This document shows, piece after piece, positions 5,293 through 11,138 of a DNA stretch of 11,138 nucleotides. Both the position numbers and the translations under genes were made by a program. The first letter of the stretch is position 1, and every line of letters starts with the position of its first letter. The notes beneath the pieces are model-generated. The model was not told the DNA's origin. It did no database searches and was given only the letters and a program-made list of their open reading frames with translations. Source of the DNA: Myxococcota bacterium (GTDB taxonomy: Bacteria > Myxococcota_A > UBA9160 > PR03); contig JASJBO010000223.1 in assembly GCA_030066475.1 (NCBI GenBank), positions 1 to 11,138 on the forward strand, given 5' to 3'.

Positions 5293-8138
5293 GCGTCCTC
5301 TCCCCCGTGCTGCTGCTCGCCGTCGCGGCGTGCGCGCTCGCTTCAAGGAGTCCGTCCGAGTCGCCCGACGACCGGCACGCGACGCTCCGAGGCGCGGGCG
5401 ACGCCGCCTTCGCACGCGAGGAATATACCGCCGCCGTGCGGCATTGGGAGGAAGCGCTCCCGCTCGCGACCGGGGCGCCGCGCGCCGGACTCCTGCACCA
5501 GCTCGCGCGCGCCGAAGAGATCACCGGGCGCTTCGCCGCGTCCCGGCGCCACGCTCGCGAGTGCGTCGCCTGGGCGACTGCGAACGGGGACGCAGAGCTC
5601 GAAGCCCGTTGCGAGAACGCCTCGAGCCTGGCCGAGCGGCGGCTCGACGCGCCCATCGCGGCTCGGGAGGCGGCGCAGCGCGCACTGGCGCGGGCGGACC
5701 CCCTCGGCGATCCCGCCCTGCTGGCCGAGAGCCACACGAACCTGGGCGGCGCGGAGCAAGCGCTCCGCCGCACCGCCGAGGCGCTCGCGCACTACGAAGA
5801 GGCGCTCGCTGTCGCGAGCCGCGCCGGCGATCGCCCCGCGGCCGGCCGCGCGCGGAACAACACGGGCGGCCTGTACCGCCGGCTGGGCCGGTACGAGCGC
5901 GCCGGGGAGCACTATCGCGCGGCGCTTCGGGCTGCCCTCGAGGTGCGCTCGAAGCTGGCCGAGTCCCGCGTGCGGGGCAACCTCTGCGCACTGCTCTACG
6001 CCCTCTCCGATCCCGAGGGCGCCACCCCCGAGTGCGCGCGCGCCCTCGACCTGGCCGAGGAGATCGGCGCCCGGCCGCAGCAGGCCAACGTCCTCAACAC
6101 GCTCGCGGCGCTGAGCGCCGCCGAGGGGAGCTTCCGGCGCGCCCGGCGCCGCTACGAGCAGTCGGCCGAGATCAAGCGTTCGATCGGAGACCGCGGCGGC
6201 CTCGCGCGGACGCTCAACAACCTCGGCGATCTGTACACCCGGAGCGGGGACCACGAGGAGGCGGCCCGCCTGCTGCGCGAGTCGCTGGCGATCAAGCAGG
6301 AGCTGGGCGACCTGGCCGGCCGGGCGGCGACGCTCGGCAGCCTCGGCCGCCTGCACGCCGCCCTCGGCGAGTACGAGGCGGCGGCCTCGCAGTTCGCGCA
6401 GGCGCTCACCCTCCACGAGGGTCTCGACCGCCCCGAGCTGCTGTGGCGCACCTACGACAACCTGAGCCTGGCGCAGGCGGCGCTCGGACGGCCCGCGGTC
6501 GCGGTGTACTTCGGCAAGCGCGCGGTGAACACGATCCAGTCGATCCGCGCCGCCAGCCGCGACCTCGCGCCGCGCCATCGCCAGTCCTACCTCGACGCGC
6601 GCACCGACGTGTACCGGCGGCTGGCCGACCTGCTGATCGGCGCCGGCCGGCTGCTCGAGGCCGAGCAGGTGCTCGCCCTGCTGAAGGAGCAGGAGTACCG
6701 CGACTACCGCCGCGGGGGGGACGCGGGCACGGGGCCTGCGGGACGCGCCAGCTCCGACCAGCGCGAGTCGGCGGCCGACGAGGCGATCGCCGAGCTGCGG
6801 CGGGGCCTGGTGGAGATCGCGAGCGAGTTCGAGCAGCTCCGGCAGCGGCGCCACGATCTGAGCGCGGCCGAAGAGCAGCGCTTCGACGCGCTTCGCGCCG
6901 AGCTCGTCGCGGCGAACGAGCGCTTCGAGTCGTTCCTCGCCGAGCTCGAGCGGTCGCTCGAACGGGACGATCCCGACGGATCGTCGTTCCCGTCCGCGGA
7001 GCTCGCCTCCCTGAACGCCTTCCGGGGGACCCTGAAGAACCTGGATCCGGACGTGGTGGCGATCCATCTGCTGCCCGGGCCGGACCGGCTGCGCATCCTG
7101 GTGACGAGCAGCCACGCGGTCGTGCCGTCCTTCCACCGCGAGAGCCCGGTCGAGCGCGCCGCTCTCGACCGCCTGATCTTCGAGCTCCGCGAGAAGCTGC
7201 AGCAGCCCGCGCTGGATCCGCGACCGCAGGCGCAGCGACTCTACGACCTGCTGCTGCGCCCGATCGAGTCGGAGCTGCGCGAGCTGGGCGCGAAGACCCT
7301 GCTGGTCTACCTCGACCGCAACCTGCGCTACCTGCCGATCGCGGCGCTCCACGACGGCGACGGCTACGTCGCCGAGCGCTTCGCCGTCGCGGTCTACACC
7401 CCCGCGACGCGCGACAAGCTGGCGCTGCCCGCCGAGTCGCGCTGGCGGGTCGCCGCGCTGGGCCTGAGCGAGGCCCGGCAGGGCTTCAGCCCGCTGCCCT
7501 CGGTCGTCCGCGAGCTCGACGCGATCGTGAAGGAGGGGGACGAGGACGCGACGGGGGTGGTGCCCGGCATCCAGCGCCTGAACGACGGCTTCGACCGCCA
7601 GAGCCTGAGCGACGCCCTGGTCGACGGCTTTCCCGTGATCCACCTCGCCAGCCACTTCAGCCTCGGCATGGCCGACGAGTCCTTCCTGCTGCTGGGTGCC
7701 GGCGAGCCGCTGAGACTCGAGGAGCTCAACCCGATCGAGTATCCGATGCTCGACGTCGACCTGCTGACCTTGTCGGCGTGCCAGACGGCCATGGGCGGGA
7801 CCTCGGCACGGGGCGCGGAGTTCGAGGGCTTCTCGGTGCTGGCGCAGCGGGAGGGGGCGAGCTCGGTGATCGCGACCCTCTGGGAGGTCGCCGACGAGAG
7901 CACCGGCACCTTCATGCAGTACTTCTACGACCTGCACGAGCGCCACGAGCTGACCAAGGCGGAGGCGCTGCGGATGACCCAGCACCTCTTCATCCGCGGC
8001 GAGGTCGAGGCGCCCGACGGAGCGACGGTCTCGCTGCGCGGGAGCGACGCGGTGCTGCTCTCGGCGCACCCGATGCCCACGCCGTACGCGCATCCCTTCT
8101 TCTGGGCGCCGTTCGTCCTGTCCGGGAACTGGCTGTAG
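5250..8138 (+). CDS. TPR-CHAT lipoprotein (caspase-like protease)
   Basis: Predicted cysteine peptidase of the CHAT family (clan CD, caspase/separase-like), 962 aa. GTG at 5250 gives a normal signal peptide: RWRRASR, hydrophobic 16-25, lipobox VAAC with Cys28. ATG at 5202 would add 16 mostly Arg residues; neither has a clear ribosome site. GTG at 5307 would destroy the signal peptide. Residues 40-480 are tandem TPRs (clear units near 155-190, 200-230, 315-350, 360-390), a likely protein-binding platform. About 510-575 is charged and helical, probably coiled coil. The CHAT domain spans about 595-962. Catalytic His802 lies in HLASHF and Cys844 in LSACQTAMGG, and the family C-terminal block HPFFWAPFVLSGNW is present. 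The usual Gly after the catalytic His is Phe803. Lipidation would place the protease outside the cytoplasm, unlike CHAT effectors of Craspase or gasdermin systems. Its target is not evident. It precedes the injection-system genes on the same strand. Confidence 0.92.
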   Translation: MLPAGGPTRWRRASRVLSPVLLLAVAACALASRSPSESPDDRHATLRGAGDAAFAREEYTAAVRHWEEALPLATGAPRAGLLHQLARAEEITGRFAASRRHARECVAWATANGDAELEARCENASSLAERRLDAPIAAREAAQRALARADPLGDPALLAESHTNLGGAEQALRRTAEALAHYEEALAVASRAGDRPAAGRARNNTGGLYRRLGRYERAGEHYRAALRAALEVRSKLAESRVRGNLCALLYALSDPEGATPECARALDLAEEIGARPQQANVLNTLAALSAAEGSFRRARRRYEQSAEIKRSIGDRGGLARTLNNLGDLYTRSGDHEEAARLLRESLAIKQELGDLAGRAATLGSLGRLHAALGEYEAAASQFAQALTLHEGLDRPELLWRTYDNLSLAQAALGRPAVAVYFGKRAVNTIQSIRAASRDLAPRHRQSYLDARTDVYRRLADLLIGAGRLLEAEQVLALLKEQEYRDYRRGGDAGTGPAGRASSDQRESAADEAIAELRRGLVEIASEFEQLRQRRHDLSAAEEQRFDALRAELVAANERFESFLAELERSLERDDPDGSSFPSAELASLNAFRGTLKNLDPDVVAIHLLPGPDRLRILVTSSHAVVPSFHRESPVERAALDRLIFELREKLQQPALDPRPQAQRLYDLLLRPIESELRELGAKTLLVYLDRNLRYLPIAALHDGDGYVAERFAVAVYTPATRDKLALPAESRWRVAALGLSEARQGFSPLPSVVRELDAIVKEGDEDATGVVPGIQRLNDGFDRQSLSDALVDGFPVIHLASHFSLGMADESFLLLGAGEPLRLEELNPIEYPMLDVDLLTLSACQTAMGGTSARGAEFEGFSVLAQREGASSVIATLWEVADESTGTFMQYFYDLHERHELTKAEALRMTQHLFIRGEVEAPDGATVSLRGSDAVLLSAHPMPTPYAHPFFWAPFVLSGNWL

Positions 8139-8139
8139 C

Positions 8140-8181
8140 GCGCCGGCGCAGGCGGTGTGGCTTCTTTGCCACAGTCGACTG
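8140..8181. repeat. Cluster of short palindromes between CHAT and eCIS genes
   Basis: Three symmetrical elements lie side by side within 42 bases of the gap after the CHAT stop: GCGCCGGCGC (8140-8149), the hairpin TGTGGC-ttcttt-GCCACA (8156-8173), and CAGTCGACTG (8172-8181). None is followed by a U-run, so this is not a classical intrinsic terminator. They could be a weak transcript end for the CHAT gene or binding sites controlling the downstream operon. The rest of the gap (8182-8304) shows no promoter I would trust. Confidence 0.3.
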
Positions 8182-8304
8182 CGAGCGGCGAAGTGCAACA
8201 CGGATGCGGGCGAGCTGGCACTCTACTAGTGACAGGGTTCATAGACCGCTCCGGCGCACCGTGCGAGAATGGGAAGCTCGCTCGGCGGGGGGAGTGCCGC
8301 GGCC

Positions 8305-8994
8305 ATGATCGAGGAAGCCGACGATCGACTGCGAAGCTGGGCGGAGGAGGCCGTCCCCGACGTCGAGCTGTGCTTCGACCTGCCCGGCTCCTCCGACGCC
8401 CAGCCGAGCGTCTCGTTGTACCTGACTCGCATCGCCCCGGCGGCGCCCCAGCGCTCGACGCGGCGCAACCCGCTCGATCTGGAGCTGCACTACCTGGTCA
8501 CCGCCTGGGCCGAGAGCACCGAGGAGGAGCACGCGCTGCTCGGACGTCTGCTGGTCGCGTCCGCCAGCCAGTCCGAGTTCGCTCCCGACCTCGAGCCGCC
8601 CGGACTGGAGCTCTGGCAGGCGCTGGGCCTGGCACCCCGGCCGAGCTTCGCGCTGCGCGTGCTGGCGCGACACGACCTCCCCATCGAGCGCGCCCCGCGC
8701 GTCGGCCAGGTCTTGAGCCTGCGCGCCGGCGCCCTGCGTCCGCTCGAGGGCCTGGTGCTCGGTCCCGAGGACACGCCGGTCGCCGGCGCGCGCGTCGCCC
8801 TGGTGGGGGGCGGCCGGGCCGTGCACACCGACTCCCACGGTCGCTTCCGACTCGCCGTCTCGGAGGTGGCCTCGCAGCCCCTGGGCCTCCAGATCGCCGC
8901 CCGGGGCCTGCGGCGCCGCCTGGAGCTGGCCCCGGACGAGCTTCCCGCGGGCGACGAGCCGCTCGTGATCTCACTCGAACTCCCGGAGGACTAG
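8305..8994 (+). CDS. DUF4255/Pvc16-like tail terminator (cap) protein with carboxypeptidase-regulatory-like domain
   Basis: A predicted structural protein of 229 aa from a contractile injection system. ATG at 8305 fits the usual family N-terminus (MIEEADDRLRSW) and has GGGGGGAG ten bases upstream; ATG at 8269 would add 12 Gly/Ser-rich residues. Residues 1-120 match the DUF4255/Pvc16 N-terminal domain, with a Leu-rich strand pair near 56-66 and HYLVTAWAESTEEEHALLG at 62-80. Pvc16-type proteins cap the distal end of sheath and tube. Residues about 145-229 look like a carboxypeptidase-regulatory-like beta sandwich (L-E-G-L-V, T-P-V-A-G-A-R-V, H-T-D-S-H-G-R-F-R-L), an accessory fold known in some members. 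Its stop abuts the sheath ATG, which supports translational coupling. Confidence 0.86.
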   Translation: MIEEADDRLRSWAEEAVPDVELCFDLPGSSDAQPSVSLYLTRIAPAAPQRSTRRNPLDLELHYLVTAWAESTEEEHALLGRLLVASASQSEFAPDLEPPGLELWQALGLAPRPSFALRVLARHDLPIERAPRVGQVLSLRAGALRPLEGLVLGPEDTPVAGARVALVGGGRAVHTDSHGRFRLAVSEVASQPLGLQIAARGLRRRLELAPDELPAGDEPLVISLELPED

Positions 8995-10233
8995 ATGCGA
9001 TACGCCGTACCCGGAGTCTACGTCGAAGAGGTGGCGACCGGCCCGCGGCCGATCATGGCCGTCGGCACCAGCACGGCGGGCTTCCTCGGCTGTGCGCCCC
9101 AGGCGGACCGCCGCCGCCACGAGCCCGTCCTGATCACGAACTGGAGCCAGTTCCTGCGGGAGTTCTCCGCTCCGGGCGCGAAGAGCACGCCGCTCTCGCA
9201 CGCGGTGCACGGCTTCTTCCTCAACGGCGGCTCCACCTGCTTCGTGGTGAACGTCGGCAACGCCACGTCGATCGCCGGCCGCGAGGAGCCGCGCGAGGGG
9301 CTGTGCGCCCTCGAGGCGATCGACGAGGTGGCGATCGTCGCCGCGCCGGGCTTCACCGACTTCGCCTCCTACAAGGCGCTGCTCGACCACTGCGAGAAGC
9401 TGGGCGACCGCTTCGCGATCCTCGACCCGCCCGCGCAGCTCCGCTCGCTCCGGAGCCTGACGATCGCCGGCAGCTCCGGCGGCGGCGAGGAGGCGAAGGA
9501 GGAGGGCGCGAAGGCAGGAGCCAAGAAGGGCGCAGCCAGTCGCGGGATGCGGCCCGAGTTCACCCCGAGCGGCTACGGCGCCCTCTACTACCCCCGCATC
9601 CGCGTGCGCGATCCGCTCGATCCCGCGGGCGCCGAGGAGCTGGTGGCGCCCTCCGGCCACCTCGCGGGCGTCTACGCCCGCTGCGACGCCGAGCGCGGCG
9701 TGCACAAGGCCCCCGCCAACGTCGGCATTCGCGGCGCCCTCGGGCTCGAGCGGCGCGTGACGCGCGGCGAGCAGGCGCTGCTCAACCCGAAGGGCGTCAA
9801 CGTGATCCGCTTCTTCCCCGACGCGGGGATCCTGATCTGGGGCGCCCGCACGATCGCCGAGGAGAGCAGCGAGTATCGCTACGTCCCGGTCCGGCGCACG
9901 ATGAACATGATCAAGGAGTCGATCGAGCAGGGCACGCGCTGGGTGGTCTTCGAGCCCAACGACGAGACGCTGTGGCGCTCGATCCGCCGCGACGTGAGCA
10001 GCTTCCTCCGCTACCTGTGGCGCAGCGGTGCGCTGATGGGAGCGAGCGAGGGCGAGGCCTTCTTCGTGAAGTGCGACGCCGAGACCAATCCGCCCGAGGT
10101 GATCAACCGCGGTCAGGTCATCACCGAGGTCGGCGTGAGCATCGTGAAGCCCGCCGAGTTCATCGTCTTCCGGATCGGCCAGTCGGTGGGCGAACCCGAT
10201 CAGGAAGAGGCGGAGTCGGAAGGCGATGAGTAG
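8995..10233 (+). CDS. Phage-tail-like contractile sheath protein
   Basis: The sheath subunit (412 aa) polymerises around the inner tube and contracts to drive it through the target envelope. The start ATG follows the previous stop directly and has CGGAGGA four bases upstream. Family blocks are all visible: PGVYVEEV at 6-13, TSTAGFLG at 25-32, GYGALYYPRIRV at 193-204, the SGHLAGVYARCDAERGVHKAPAN region at 220-242, LNPKGVNVIRFFPDAGILIWG at 263-283, and the C-terminal RRTMNMIKESIEQGT and WRSGALMGAS segments (300-350), which form the conserved core with the linking arms. Residues 160-184 are an insertion of Gly, Glu, Lys and Ala that looks like a flexible linker. Length is within the range for eCIS and tailocin sheaths. 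Lack of head, terminase or lysis genes argues against a prophage, though the window is short. Confidence 0.97.
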   Translation: MRYAVPGVYVEEVATGPRPIMAVGTSTAGFLGCAPQADRRRHEPVLITNWSQFLREFSAPGAKSTPLSHAVHGFFLNGGSTCFVVNVGNATSIAGREEPREGLCALEAIDEVAIVAAPGFTDFASYKALLDHCEKLGDRFAILDPPAQLRSLRSLTIAGSSGGGEEAKEEGAKAGAKKGAASRGMRPEFTPSGYGALYYPRIRVRDPLDPAGAEELVAPSGHLAGVYARCDAERGVHKAPANVGIRGALGLERRVTRGEQALLNPKGVNVIRFFPDAGILIWGARTIAEESSEYRYVPVRRTMNMIKESIEQGTRWVVFEPNDETLWRSIRRDVSSFLRYLWRSGALMGASEGEAFFVKCDAETNPPEVINRGQVITEVGVSIVKPAEFIVFRIGQSVGEPDQEEAESEGDE

Positions 10234-10238
10234 CAACC

Positions 10239-10254
10239 GAGGAGGAGACCCCCC
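10239..10254 (+). promoter_or_regulatory. Strong ribosome binding site of tube gene
   Basis: GAGGAGGAGA lies in the 21-base gap before the tube ATG at 10255, with a C-run as spacer. It is the best Shine-Dalgarno match in the eCIS operon, in keeping with the tube being a high-copy subunit. Confidence 0.7.
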
Positions 10255-10725
10255 ATGGCGGCAGCCGAGCCCCCGGCGCAGGCGAACCAGGATCCGTTTC
10301 GGTCCTTCAACTACAAGGTGCTGGTGCAGAACGTGCTCGAGGGGCACTTCACCGAGTGCACGGGTCTGGGCGCGAGGGTCGAGGCGATCCCCTACCGGGA
10401 GGGCGGGAACCTCCAGGTCGTGCACCAGCTGCCGGGGCGCGTCGAGTACAGCGAGGTCACGCTCCGCTATGGCCTCACGGCCTCGCGCGAGCTCTTCGAC
10501 TGGATGATGGCCACCACGCAGGGCGTGGTGGACCGCCGCAACGTCTCGATCTGCATCGTGGACACCGACGGCGTGAGGGAGCTGACGCGCTGGAACCTGT
10601 TCGCCGCCTGGCCCCGGGAGTGGCGCGGCGCCCCGCTCGACGCGATGGCGAACCAGGTGGCGATCGAAACGCTGGTGCTGGTCCACGAGGGTCTCGAGCG
10701 GGATGCGGGCGGCGCCGGCGAGTAG
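10255..10725 (+). CDS. Phage-tail-like inner tube protein (gp19/Hcp-like family)
   Basis: Inner tube subunit, 156 aa, forming stacked hexameric rings inside the sheath. The first about 12 residues are a loose Ala/Pro-rich tail. After that the family pattern is complete: DPFRSFNYKVLV (13-24), GHFTECTGLGA (30-40), IPYREGG (45-51), LPGRVEYSEVTLRYGL (59-74), LFDWM (80-84), and the C-terminal W-N-L-F-A-A-W-P (113-120) followed by AIETLVLVHEGLE (136-148). Length is normal for the T4 gp19-like tube group. It is 21 bases downstream of the sheath stop. eCIS clusters commonly carry two or three tube paralogues; only this one is in the window. Confidence 0.96.
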   Translation: MAAAEPPAQANQDPFRSFNYKVLVQNVLEGHFTECTGLGARVEAIPYREGGNLQVVHQLPGRVEYSEVTLRYGLTASRELFDWMMATTQGVVDRRNVSICIVDTDGVRELTRWNLFAAWPREWRGAPLDAMANQVAIETLVLVHEGLERDAGGAGE

Positions 10726-11138
10726 GCTGCGACACCGGCTGGCGCGACTGGCGCGCGCGCTGGCCGACTGGATCGAGCCCGGGTCACGGCGGAGCCGCGA
10801 GGCGTCCGAGGCCCGGCCGGGCGGTCTTCCCGAGGCCTGGGTGGAGCTGGTGCGGGAGCGGGCGCCCGGGCTGCTGCGCGCCCCTCACGAGGGCGGTCCC
10901 CCGGTGCACCGCGCACCCGAGCGGGACGTGCCGCGGCGGGACCCGGACGGCGAACGGGTGTGGCCGCCGCGCGCGTTCGCGCCAGCGTCCGCCGCAGAGC
11001 GGGTCACGCGGCGGGCGGCGCCCGCCGCGCCGGGGCGGACCGCGTCGTTCGCCGCCCCCGCGTCGGGCCGGGACGAGTCGTTCGCACCTGCCGCGCAGAC
11101 CGCCTCGCCGCCGCCGGCGCCGCCGCGAGGCGCCGAGC
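10703..11138 (+). CDS. Pro/Ala/Arg-rich protein of injection-system operon, C-terminus cut by window edge
   Basis: ATG at 10703 overlaps the end of the tube gene by 23 bases in another frame, and the frame stays open to the window edge (145 residues), so it is incomplete. Residues 1-60 are basic and helical (HRLARLARALADWIEP, then PEAWVELVRERAPGLL at 43-58). The rest is rich in Pro, Ala and Arg, probably disordered, with degenerate AFAPAS/SFAAPA/SFAPAA repeats near 91, 115 and 126. I do not recognise it. The position after the first tube gene is often held in eCIS clusters by small structural proteins or by DUF4157 (eCIS-core) proteins with long disordered N-termini. The missing C-terminus could settle this. 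The tight overlap and continuous open frame support a real gene, but long open frames are easy to get in such GC-rich sequence. Confidence 0.55.
   Translation, partial: MRAAPASRLRHRLARLARALADWIEPGSRRSREASEARPGGLPEAWVELVRERAPGLLRAPHEGGPPVHRAPERDVPRRDPDGERVWPPRAFAPASAAERVTRRAAPAAPGRTASFAAPASGRDESFAPAAQTASPPPAPPRGAE

Noticed and set aside
5422..5427. TATATT on the minus strand as a -10 element for the FecR-PASTA gene
   Set aside because: The hexamer fits but no acceptable -35 lies 16-18 bases upstream, and it falls within CHAT coding sequence.
4151..5773. N-terminal extension of the ceramidase-like frame up to 5773
   Set aside because: The extension is a shadow of the FecR-PASTA and CHAT genes. 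The ATG at 4150 has a ribosome site and starts directly before the first membrane helix.
5343..8201. Minus-strand open frame of 952 codons opposite the CHAT gene
   Set aside because: The plus-strand frame has TPR and CHAT motifs with catalytic residues; the antisense protein is low-complexity Arg/Leu/Ala/Val/Gln and has no family signature.
8216..8233. TGGCAC start of a possible sigma54 promoter before the cap gene
   Set aside because: The -12 half (TTGC) is missing at the required distance.
8971..10686. Minus-strand open frame of 571 codons opposite the sheath and tube genes
   Set aside because: Antisense to two unmistakable tail genes and composed mostly of Arg, Ala, His and Leu; a product of GC-rich codon structure.
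1..11138. Prophage interpretation of the tail genes
   Set aside because: DUF4255 cap together with sheath and tube, and no capsid, portal, terminase, integrase or lysis gene in view, fits an eCIS better. The short view to the right leaves some doubt.

Overview
This is a GC-rich window (about 60-70% by eye, rising to the right) that is almost fully coding. Lipoprotein-type signal peptides imply an organism with lipidated, probably outer-membrane, proteins. Composition and gene types would fit a Myxococcota- or Binatota-like deltaproteobacterial lineage, but nothing here fixes the taxon. No tRNA, rRNA, CRISPR array or insertion sequence was found.

Left part, minus strand, read from about 5292 down to 1. 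The order is a FecR-PASTA lipoprotein (5292-4186), an eight-helix alkaline-ceramidase/CREST-type membrane hydrolase (4150-3218), a large TPR-patatin phospholipase with a C-terminal membrane anchor (2961-346), and a small lipoprotein cut by the window edge (318-1). A 256-base gap splits the first two genes from the last two. It holds a good sigma70-like promoter and repeated CCGACCCG boxes, so there are probably two transcription units.

Middle, plus strand. A TPR-CHAT protein (5250-8138) carries a lipoprotein signal peptide and an intact His/Cys caspase-like dyad. Its 5' end overlaps, head to head, the 5' end of the FecR-PASTA gene.

Right part, plus strand. After a 166-base gap comes the start of a contractile phage-tail-like injection system (eCIS type). 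It comprises a DUF4255/Pvc16-like cap protein with a carboxypeptidase-regulatory-like extension (8305-8994), a tail sheath (8995-10233), a tail tube (10255-10725), and an unidentified Pro/Ala/Arg-rich protein overlapping the tube gene and running off the window (10703 to the end). These four genes are tightly packed and almost certainly form one operon.

Taken together, two predicted lipid hydrolases, a membrane-tethered CHAT protease, a FecR-PASTA surface sensor-like protein and an injection machine sit side by side. Each family assignment is well supported by motifs. The idea that they form one functional system, such as an envelope-sensing and lipid- or protein-cleaving module tied to the eCIS, is inference from position only.
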